From NCBI RefSeq assembly GCF_020229735.1, contig NZ_CP083455.1, positions 461,001-525,000 on the forward strand: DNA of 64,000 bases, in the 5' to 3' direction. The notes under the pieces are model-generated. The model made no database searches, was not told where the DNA came from, and was given only the letters and a program-made list of their open reading frames with translations. A program made the translations under genes and the position numbers. Origin of the DNA: Deinococcus taeanensis. Lineage in GTDB: Bacteria; Deinococcota; Deinococci; Deinococcales; Deinococcaceae. Every line of letters begins with the position of its first letter. The stretch's first letter is position 1. Below, piece by piece: positions 57,092 to 64,000 of the stretch.

Positions 57092-58102
57092 TCAGAAGGT
57101 GCGGGTAATGACCTGCCCGGACTGCCCGAGTTGCACGGCCGCCGCGCCATTCACGCTTACCTTGACGGCCCCGGCGTTCCCGGTTTTGATGGTCACGCCC
57201 GCCGGGAAGTCCTTCACGGTCCCGGGTTGCGGGGTGCCTTCGAACACGACCCGGCCGGCCGCGTCGGTCACCCGTGTCCAGGAAGGGCCGCTGTACGACA
57301 CGCGGACGCCTGCTTTTGCCGCTGGAGGAGTCGCGGGTGACTTGGTGGAGGTGGCGGCCGGTGTGGCGGCTGTGGCCTTGCCTGATGGTTTCGGAGTGGC
57401 CCTGGTGGGCGCGGCAATATCGGCCAGGCGACTTTCGCCCTGGCCGCTGACGGCCAGGGTCACGCGCAGGTTCCGGCTGCGGCTGATGTCCACAGCCTGC
57501 CGCAGTGGGGCGCGCCCCGGCGCCTCGACGCGCAGCTCCGCCTGCGCGCGCGCCTGGACTGGATAAGAGCGGACGGGGGCGGGCCCCAGGTCGCGGTTGT
57601 CGAGGTACACGTGCGCGCCGGCCGGCACGGTACTGACAGACAACTTCACGGCCGTGGCGGGTGCAGGACCAGGAGTTTCAGAAGGGGAGGGGACCGGGGT
57701 GACCTCCACGGTCTGCGCGGCCGGAGCGGCGCGGTTCTGGAGAATGACCCAGCCGCCCGCGGCGAGCGCCAGCACGGCCAGGGCGCCCACGAACGGCAGC
57801 AGCGGAAAGCGCCGAACGGGACGGCGTGGCGCCCCGGCGGGCCCTGGGCGGGACACCGAGGCGTACGCTGGTGGAAGCATCCGGTCAAAGTCGGCCAGGA
57901 GCGGCTGAGCGTCCAGACCCAGTTCACGCGCGTAGCGCTGCAGGTAGGAGCGCGCGAAGGTCCGCTCCGGCAGGGCGCTGACGTTCCCTTCTTCCAGCGC
58001 CCGCAGGTAGTCTCCGCGAATCTTGGTGCGCAGGGCCAGATCCTGGGTGCTGAGGCCCTGCGCTTCGCGGGCCTGCCGGAGGGTCGTTCCGAAGCTCGTC
58101 AC
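57092..58102 (-). CDS. RodZ-like protein: HTH, membrane helix, PEGA and DUF4115
   Basis: A 336-residue protein likely linking the cell-shape machinery to the membrane, as RodZ does with MreB. Residues 1-75 are a Cro/C1-type HTH_25 domain (LRQAREAQGLSTQDLALRTKI, LPERTFARSYLQRYA). A helix (FVGALAVLALAAGGWVIL) follows at ~100. An extracytoplasmic PEGA-type segment (VPAGAHVYLDNRDLG), a Thr/Pro/Ala linker and a DUF4115 domain (SWTRVTDAAGRVVFEGTPQPG) complete it. GTG 58102 is 9 nt after TAGTGT. DNA-binding function is doubtful. Confidence 0.85.
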   Translation of the reverse strand: MTSFGTTLRQAREAQGLSTQDLALRTKIRGDYLRALEEGNVSALPERTFARSYLQRYARELGLDAQPLLADFDRMLPPAYASVSRPGPAGAPRRPVRRFPLLPFVGALAVLALAAGGWVILQNRAAPAAQTVEVTPVPSPSETPGPAPATAVKLSVSTVPAGAHVYLDNRDLGPAPVRSYPVQARAQAELRVEAPGRAPLRQAVDISRSRNLRVTLAVSGQGESRLADIAAPTRATPKPSGKATAATPAATSTKSPATPPAAKAGVRVSYSGPSWTRVTDAAGRVVFEGTPQPGTVKDFPAGVTIKTGNAGAVKVSVNGAAAVQLGQSGQVITRTF

Positions 58103-58152
58103 GTGACCTTCACACTAGCGCATGCGCGCCAGCGAACTGAACTGCGCCGCTT

Positions 58153-59067
58153 TTACCCTTCATAGGGGGTGCCCAGGGCCTTGGGTGCGCGGCTGCGGCC
58201 CGTGAAGATCAGGGCCAGAATCGTGATCAGGTACGGCAGGGCGCTCACCAGCGCGGGGGGCAGCAGGTCCGAGCCGCCCAGGTACGTGCTCAGCGCCTGC
58301 AGCAGCCCGAACAGGGCCGTGGCGCCGAGCACGCCCAGCGGCCTCCACTGCCCGAAGATCAGGGCGGCCAGCGCGATGAAGCCGCTCCCGGCGCTGATGT
58401 TGCGCACGTACGAGTCCAGGTTCCCGATGCTGAGGAACACCCCGGCTGTGCCGGCCAGCACGCCTGACAGGATCACGGCGCTGTAGCGCATGCGGCGCAC
58501 ATTCACGCCCATGCTCGCTGCGGCGCCCGGCTGTTCCCCTGTGGCCCGCAGCCGCAGGCCGTACGGGGTGCGGTACATCACGTACCACGTAACCGCTACG
58601 GCCAGAAACGCGAAGTACACAGGCGGTGAGAAGCGCAGTTCCCCCACGCCCCACAGCGGCAGGGCGTTCTCCACCTTCGGGCTCTCGTTGGACACCCCGT
58701 ACAGCGCCGTGAGCAGCACGGCTGGCACGCCGGTCGCCAGGAGGTTGATGGCCGTGCCGCTGATCACCTGATCGGCGCGGTACTTGATGCTCAGCACCGC
58801 GTGAATCCAGGCGATCAGGCCGCCCACCAGCATGCCGGCGAGCCAGCCCACCCAGGGGGCCGCGGCGCCCAGCGAGGGGTTGAGCACCTGCGTGACCACC
58901 GCGCCGGCCAGCGCCCCGAAGATGATCAGGCCGTCCAGGGCGATGTTCACGACACCGCTGCGTTCACTGAACAGGCCGCCCAGTGCGGTGAGGAGCAGCG
59001 GCACGAGGCTGCGGATGAACGTGGCGAGGAACGCCGTGGTGAAAATCTGTGCGATCAGCCCTTCCAT
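58153..59067 (-). CDS. ABC permease, nucleoside/simple-sugar type (second subunit)
   Basis: A 304-residue branched-chain-type permease (COG1079), partner of the upstream subunit. About eight helices, and GLFSERSGVVNIALDGLIIFGALAG, the family's cytosolic-loop signature, near the N-terminus. With a BmpA-type binding protein and a duplicated ATPase such systems import nucleosides; neither is encoded in the window. Starts within the stop of the preceding gene (TAATG on the minus strand). Confidence 0.9.
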   Translation of the reverse strand: MEGLIAQIFTTAFLATFIRSLVPLLLTALGGLFSERSGVVNIALDGLIIFGALAGAVVTQVLNPSLGAAAPWVGWLAGMLVGGLIAWIHAVLSIKYRADQVISGTAINLLATGVPAVLLTALYGVSNESPKVENALPLWGVGELRFSPPVYFAFLAVAVTWYVMYRTPYGLRLRATGEQPGAAASMGVNVRRMRYSAVILSGVLAGTAGVFLSIGNLDSYVRNISAGSGFIALAALIFGQWRPLGVLGATALFGLLQALSTYLGGSDLLPPALVSALPYLITILALIFTGRSRAPKALGTPYEG

Positions 59068-61028
59068 TACTGGCCACCTTCCCGGGTGTTCTCTTCACTG
59101 GCCCGCGTGAGATTCGGCAGGGGCGTGCCGCGCTCCAGATGCGCCTCGGAGGGCGACGGGGGAGCGGTGGTTTCCGGCCGGGCTGCGGCGGCCAGCGCCG
59201 CGGGCGGCGGGTCGGTTACGCGCCGGCTGAGGAAGCCGCCGGCCGCGATGAACAGGACGATCAGGGCTTTGAGAACCGTCACGATGTCGTTGTTCACCTT
59301 GTCAAGCTTCTGGTCGGCAATCACGCCGCCGGTGTCGATCGTGCCGAACAGAACGCTGGCTGCCACCACGCCCGCCGGAGTGCTCTGCCCCATGAGCGCC
59401 ACGGCGATCCCGTCGAAGCCGACGTTCACGGGCATGTTCTGTTTCAGGCGGTACTCGTCGAGGGCGCCGCCGTTCACGTAGTGCGTGCCGGCCAGACCCG
59501 CGAACATGCCCGCGATGGTCATGGCGAGGATGGTGTTGCGGGCCACGCTGATCCCGCCGTACTCGGCGGCCTTGGGGGAGAGCCCCACGGCGCGCAGCGC
59601 GTACCCGGCCGCGGTGCGCCACATCAGCGTGCCAAACAGCACCACGCAGGCCAGAGCAATCAGGAACGCGCCGTTCAGCTGGCTGCCCGTGATGGACACC
59701 GGAATCCCGATGCGCCACGTGAGGGCGCCCAGCACAAGTGCGGCTGCCAGCGCAATCAGGGTGCGGTTGCGGCGGACCAGCGCGCGGGTGATCACAAATG
59801 CCGCCAGGGCCACGAGCAGCCCGATGCTGAGGGCAACCGTGCCGTTCTGGCCCACGTTCAGCACTTCCAGCAGCGGACGAAGCTGCGCTTCAGGCTGCAG
59901 CAGTTCGCTCTGCGGGTTGGAGCCTTCTGCCTTGAACGGCTGGGTGTAGGTGCGGCCCAGGAAGGGGAAAGTGTCGCTGCCGATCATAAAGATGAAAATG
60001 GCGGACGCCACGTAGTTCAGCATGATCGTGTTGATGACCTCGCTGGACCCAAACCGGGCTTTGAGCACTCCCGGAATGGCGCCCCAGAGCGCTCCGCCGG
60101 CCGCGGCGGCCAGCACCGACAGGAGCAGCAGGCCCCAGCCGAGGCTGGGCGGAGCGTACACGCCCACCAGCATCGCCGCGATGGCCCCCATGGTGAGCTG
60201 CCCCGGGGCGCCCACGTTGAACAGCCCCGTGCGGAAGGCGAACGCCACGCTCAGGCCCGTAAAGATCAGCGGCGTGGCGATCTTCAGGGAATCCAGGAGC
60301 GGACTCAGGGCCGTGACCGGCGCAAACAGTGTGGAGTACACGAAGTACACCAGGTCCGACTTGGCGAGCCAGCCGCCCCACAGGCTCAGCGGCGTGCCGC
60401 TCTGGTTCACGGCGGGCTGCACCAGGAGGACGACGAGGGCGCCGACCAGCACGGCCAGCCCGATGGCGCTGGCCGGGACGAGCAGGCCCCGCATGCGGTT
60501 GAAGGTCTCCCACCAGCGGCGCTGGAAGGTCAGGCCGGCGCCCGCAGCGATCAGCCCCGCGAGCGCCGGAAGGAACAGGCCCATGTTCATGCCGCCGCTG
60601 GCGTAGAAGTTTCTCAGCTGCCGCTTCGCGCCGGCCCGCAGGGTGGTGTCGGCCGCGATGCGGCTCGTTTCCTCATTCAGGGCGGCGCCCAGAAGCACCA
60701 CGGTGGCCGTGGCGAGAACGAAGGTCAGCAGGCCCGTGATCCAGAACCAGCGGGCACGCTGCCAGGCGCCGATCAGCGTGGCGATCAGCGCCGCAAAGGC
60801 CGCCCAGGCCAGAGGGAGCGCCGCGCCGGTCGGGGGCAGCGGCACCTGCTGGTTGGCGGTGAGGTTCAGGACGTTTCCGGTCAGGTGCAGCAGCACCGCG
60901 TCGGCACTGAATCCCCGGCCCAGTGTGGCCAGGGGAAGGAGCAGCATGCCCAGGGCGGCGACAGCGCAGGCGATCAGCGCGATGCGAGCCGCGTCGCCAG
61001 AAGGGCGAGAGTGAAAATCGGGGGTCAC
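59067..61028 (-). CDS. ABC permease, nucleoside/simple-sugar type, with long N-terminal membrane extension
   Basis: A 653-residue permease. The conserved COG4603-like core begins after about residue 250: [32 protein letters not shown] and [30 protein letters not shown]. The first ~240 residues add five or so hydrophobic helices absent from ordinary ~350-residue homologues. GTG 61028 was chosen because the -10 box TACAAT ends 6 nt before it. First gene of a two-permease operon. Confidence 0.9.
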   Translation of the reverse strand: MTPDFHSRPSGDAARIALIACAVAALGMLLLPLATLGRGFSADAVLLHLTGNVLNLTANQQVPLPPTGAALPLAWAAFAALIATLIGAWQRARWFWITGLLTFVLATATVVLLGAALNEETSRIAADTTLRAGAKRQLRNFYASGGMNMGLFLPALAGLIAAGAGLTFQRRWWETFNRMRGLLVPASAIGLAVLVGALVVLLVQPAVNQSGTPLSLWGGWLAKSDLVYFVYSTLFAPVTALSPLLDSLKIATPLIFTGLSVAFAFRTGLFNVGAPGQLTMGAIAAMLVGVYAPPSLGWGLLLLSVLAAAAGGALWGAIPGVLKARFGSSEVINTIMLNYVASAIFIFMIGSDTFPFLGRTYTQPFKAEGSNPQSELLQPEAQLRPLLEVLNVGQNGTVALSIGLLVALAAFVITRALVRRNRTLIALAAALVLGALTWRIGIPVSITGSQLNGAFLIALACVVLFGTLMWRTAAGYALRAVGLSPKAAEYGGISVARNTILAMTIAGMFAGLAGTHYVNGGALDEYRLKQNMPVNVGFDGIAVALMGQSTPAGVVAASVLFGTIDTGGVIADQKLDKVNNDIVTVLKALIVLFIAAGGFLSRRVTDPPPAALAAAARPETTAPPSPSEAHLERGTPLPNLTRASEENTREGGQ

Positions 61029-61135
61029 CTTCCCATTGTACGGGCTGCCGGGCAAGTCTGGACAGGTCCGCACGCCCCTGGCGCGGGGCGCTACGCACGC
61101 AGGACACGCCCCGGCCTGCTATCCTCGGGGACGCT

Positions 61136-61552
<417 letters not shown>

Positions 61553-61564
61553 GCGCTCCCCAAC

Positions 61565-61605
61565 GCGCGGCGCCCTGACCTCCAGTAAGGGGGCGGGCGC
61601 CGCGC
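61565..61605 (+). terminator. Terminator-like hairpin after ndk
   Basis: GCGCGGCGCCC with its perfect complement (11-bp stem) and a 19-nt loop; weak T tract (TCTGTCCTT). Confidence 0.55.
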
Positions 61606-61720
61606 CTCTGTCCTTCAGGGGCGTGCCCCCGATGGACGGAATCGACGCCGCAGCGGGGCGCGTGCCACAATCACCTGACCCCCTGCCCGCGGGCCCGTCT
61701 GATTCCGGAGTGAAGCTGCA

Positions 61721-62758
61721 TTGAATACCACCCCCCTGCCTGTCCTCCTGCGCCGCAGCCGCGTCATGGTGGTGTGTACGGCCAGCCTCGCCTACGTGGT
61801 GTACGTGCTGCTCACCACCCTGGTGGACCCGCCGCAGCCGGTTCTCGCGGCGTACCTGACCCCCAAGAACGGCGCGGCCCTCGTGGCGCTCCTGACGGCG
61901 GCGTGCACCGTGAAGTGGCCGGATCGCCTGACCTGGGTGTACCTGGTGACCAGCCTGGGGTACCTGCTGACGGCGGTGTTTGAGATTCCGCGCGCCGTCG
62001 CGTGGGGTGACATGCCCATGCACCTCACCCTGTGGCTGACCATGAACGTTCTGGTGTCGTACCTGGTGTTCGGGTCACGGGCAGGCACGGTCCTGAATCT
62101 CACGAGTGTGGCCCTGATGATGGTGACCGTCATCCTGAACGGCCCGGTGGCGCCGAGCAACCTGGCCGACTGGCTTACCGCGAGCGTCGTGATGGGCGCC
62201 ACCGGACTGATTGCCTTCGTGACCGTGTCGTTCATTGAGCAGAACCTCAGCACGCACCTGCAGGACAGTGAGCGTCTGCAGGCCGCCCGCATGGACGCCG
62301 TGACGGAGGTGCTGGGCCGCAGCGCCACCGAGGAGGAACTCACGCGGGCAATTCAGCAGGCCGTGCGCAACCGCCAGCCCATGAGCATCATCGTGACGGA
62401 CATCGATTACTTCAAACGCGTGAATGACGTGCACGGGCACGGGGCCGGCGACGACGTGCTGCGCGCCTTCGGCAAGCGCCTGCGCCGGAGCGTGAGTGGC
62501 GCAGGCGGGCAGGTGGGCCGCTGGGGCGGCGAGGAGTTTCTGGTGATCCTGCCCGGCGTGGCCCGCCCGGACGCCATGGCCGTCGCGGAACGCCTGCGCG
62601 GCGAGGTGGCCGCCGACCCGATTGCCGGTCTGACCATCACCGCGAGTTTCGGTGTGGGGTCCCTGCGCGGCGCGGAAGACACCGCCGAGGACCTGTTCTC
62701 CCGCGCGGACAGCGCCATGTACAACGCCAAACGCTCCGGACGCAACGCCGTCCGCTGA
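61721..62758 (+). CDS. Membrane-bound diguanylate cyclase (GGDEF)
   Basis: A 345-residue protein making cyclic di-GMP. Five to six N-terminal helices (residues ~15-185) form a sensor region, followed by a coiled linker (QNLSTHLQDSERLQAARMDAVTEVLGR). The GGDEF domain has IIVTDIDYFKRVNDVHGHGAGDDVL, the active-site GGEEF, and ASFGVGSLR. No RxxD inhibitory site was noticed directly before GGEEF (the sequence there is QVGRW). The start is TTG 61721 with GGAG upstream. Confidence 0.92.
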   Translation: MNTTPLPVLLRRSRVMVVCTASLAYVVYVLLTTLVDPPQPVLAAYLTPKNGAALVALLTAACTVKWPDRLTWVYLVTSLGYLLTAVFEIPRAVAWGDMPMHLTLWLTMNVLVSYLVFGSRAGTVLNLTSVALMMVTVILNGPVAPSNLADWLTASVVMGATGLIAFVTVSFIEQNLSTHLQDSERLQAARMDAVTEVLGRSATEEELTRAIQQAVRNRQPMSIIVTDIDYFKRVNDVHGHGAGDDVLRAFGKRLRRSVSGAGGQVGRWGGEEFLVILPGVARPDAMAVAERLRGEVAADPIAGLTITASFGVGSLRGAEDTAEDLFSRADSAMYNAKRSGRNAVR

Positions 62759-62783
62759 GCCGCCGCTGCGCCGGGCCGCGCCC

Positions 62784-63260
62784 CTACCGGCGGAAGGCCG
62801 GAAGCAGCGCCGGGTCCTCCTGCGTGGCGTACCCGCGCGTCACCACCCGCAGCCCGCCGGGCGTGGGGATCACCAGCGTGTCCGCCAGGCGCGAGGTGGC
62901 GGCCGGGTGCAGCGCGCGGCCCTGCACGGTCCGGACCGCCGTGGCGTCCTCGCCGGCCAGGTCCTGCGCCGTGAAAGTCGGCCCGCTGATCTCGAGCTGC
63001 CAGCTCAGCGGCCGGGCGTCACTGTCGTACTGCACCACAACCGCCGCCGCCTGCAGCGGGGGACGGGTCTGCCAGGACGCCCGCCGCAGGCCCCCGCCGA
63101 TGCGTTCGCGCCGGTCGGCCTGCACGTCAAAGGCGCCGGTCGCGGTGAACAGCGTGCGGGACACCAGGTCCTCCCCGCGGCCCTGCGCCGCGCCGGACCG
63201 GCAGGCACTCAGGGACAGCAGGGGCACAGCCAGCAGGGCAGCAAGAGCAGCAGAGCGCAT
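62784..63260 (-). CDS. Predicted lipoprotein, 158 residues
   Basis: A lipoprotein signal, MRSAALAALLAVPLLSLSACRS, with the lipobox Cys at about 22 (LSAC). The mature part is beta-rich without known domain (WQLEISGPTFTAQDL, DTLVIPTPGGLRVVTRGYA). ATG 63260 is 7 nt after a TACGTT -10 box. Converges on the GGDEF gene. Function unknown. Confidence 0.75.
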   Translation of the reverse strand: MRSAALAALLAVPLLSLSACRSGAAQGRGEDLVSRTLFTATGAFDVQADRRERIGGGLRRASWQTRPPLQAAAVVVQYDSDARPLSWQLEISGPTFTAQDLAGEDATAVRTVQGRALHPAATSRLADTLVIPTPGGLRVVTRGYATQEDPALLPAFRR

Positions 63261-63326
63261 ACCGCTGAACGTACACCCGCACCGGCAGGGCATCTGTCAG
63301 GGGCCGCGCCATGCGAGCATGCGGGT

Positions 63327-63653
63327 ATGCTTCCGCACCACCTGGCCCTGCTGGTCACCGCGGCGCTGCTGCTCGCGCTGATGACGCTGGGCCTGAGCCT
63401 GCAACTCGGTGCGCGCCGCGCCGCCCGCTGGCCGCACCATGCGCTGTTCCTCGCCGTGTCCGCCGGCACAGGCCTGGCCGGTACCCTCAGCGTCTGGGCC
63501 GGTCAGGCCGGCTGGGCGCTGCTGCCCGCCCTGCTGCTGCTGCTCAGCATGCCCCGCACCCGCCCCGGGCACGCCGGGCACTGGCAGCGGGCGCTGCTGT
63601 GCGCGGGCGCGTACCTGGGCGGCGCGGCGCTCGCCTGGGGTGGACACGCGTAA
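63327..63653 (+). CDS. Small hydrophobic membrane protein, 108 residues
   Basis: Three to four helices (HHLALLVTAALLLALMTLGL, ALFLAVSAGTGLAGTLSVW, ALLPALLLLLSM, LLCAGAYLGGAALAW) joined by Arg-rich loops. No family recognised. ATG 63327 lacks a clear ribosome-binding site; GAGCAT 6 nt before it is a weak -10. Divergent from the lipoprotein. Confidence 0.62.
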   Translation: MLPHHLALLVTAALLLALMTLGLSLQLGARRAARWPHHALFLAVSAGTGLAGTLSVWAGQAGWALLPALLLLLSMPRTRPGHAGHWQRALLCAGAYLGGAALAWGGHA

Positions 63654-63679
63654 CGGAACGCCGCTGCTAGCCTGCGGGC

Positions 63680-64000
63680 ATGGACCTCATTGAAGGCATG
63701 CTCGCGCGGCGCACCACCAACGGCCCTTTCCGCCCGGACCCGGTGAGCCGTGAGCATCAGCACCTGCTGATGCGCGTCGCGCAGGCCGCGCCCAGTCACT
63801 TCAACAGTCAGCCGTGGCGCTTCGTGCTGATCGAGAATCCCGGCACCATCCGCCAGGTGGCGCAGATTGCCGGGCAGAGCATGACCGAACTGATCGAAGG
63901 CGGAGCGTTCTTCGAACGGTACCGCCGTTACTTCCGCTTCACCGAAGCGGAAATGAACGAACGGCGCGACGGCATTCATATTGACCACCTGCCCGGCCCG
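63680..64000 (+). CDS. Nitroreductase-family protein (partial)
   Basis: The first 107 residues of an FMN-dependent nitroreductase; the gene runs past the window end. [17 protein letters not shown] and [21 protein letters not shown] match the N-terminal FMN-binding motif (typically SxxNxQPW). ATG 63680 is 6 nt after a TAGCCT -10 box. Confidence 0.85.
   Translation, partial: MDLIEGMLARRTTNGPFRPDPVSREHQHLLMRVAQAAPSHFNSQPWRFVLIENPGTIRQVAQIAGQSMTELIEGGAFFERYRRYFRFTEAEMNERRDGIHIDHLPGP

Overview
The window is chromosomal DNA of a high-G+C Deinococcus-type bacterium. Evidence: full str, S10-spc and alpha ribosomal operons of Deinococcus/Thermus character, a close match to the Deinococcus response regulator DrRRA, a CTG-initiated rpsL, and many genes whose start codon lies only 5-9 nt downstream of a TANNNT -10 box. 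That last pattern is typical of the leaderless mRNAs common in Deinococcus. No CRISPR array, rRNA or prophage was seen. One tRNA gene (Ser-CGA) is present.

Layout. 1-12.6 kb: housekeeping and signalling genes (a cut response regulator, a YtcJ-like amidohydrolase, YebC, a sugar nucleotidyltransferase, an alpha/beta hydrolase without its usual nucleophile Ser, DrrA, a P1 peptidase, a GNAT enzyme). They are interrupted at 2.25-5.1 kb by two abutting mobile elements, both flanked by CTAG. The first is a 2.4 kb IS701-like element with a nonsense-broken transposase and two cargo genes. The second is a 452-bp transposase-less element with one cargo gene. All three cargo proteins look like families I associate with orphan immunity proteins of polymorphic toxin systems. 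This is the most unusual part of the window. 12.6-18 kb: a tetrapyrrole cluster (CobA-HemD fusion, siroheme dehydrogenase, HemA) followed by YgfZ and a membrane protein. 18-22 kb: an oligopeptide ABC operon (binding protein, two permeases, no ATPase). 22-30 kb: Ddl, an ABC ATPase without a canonical start, two zinc peptidases, a membrane-anchored EEP phosphodiesterase, HflX with a candidate upstream peptide, and tRNA-Ser.

30.6-52.7 kb is the translation core: rpsL-rpsG-fusA; tuf-rpsJ-rplC-D-W-B-rpsS-rplV-rpsC-rplP-rpmC-rpsQ-rplN-X-E-rpsN; then a terminator and a new strong promoter; then rpsH-rplF-R-rpsE-rpmD-rplO-secY; adk; a frameshifted polysaccharide deacetylase where map would often be; and infA-rpmJ-rpsM-K-D-rpoA-rplQ. 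52.7-55.8 kb is an accessory patch (Nudix hydrolase, an IS3-family element, an orphan ORF). 55.8-64 kb holds an AI-2E family permease, a RodZ-like protein, two nucleoside/sugar ABC permeases, ndk, a membrane GGDEF protein, a lipoprotein, a small membrane protein and a nitroreductase cut by the window end.

Two themes run through the window. One is unusual initiation: leaderless genes, plus three genes (rpsL, hflX, an ABC ATPase) with no suitable ATG/GTG/TTG start and plausible CTG, ATC or ATT starts. The other is mobile DNA targeting CTAG and carrying small non-transposase genes.
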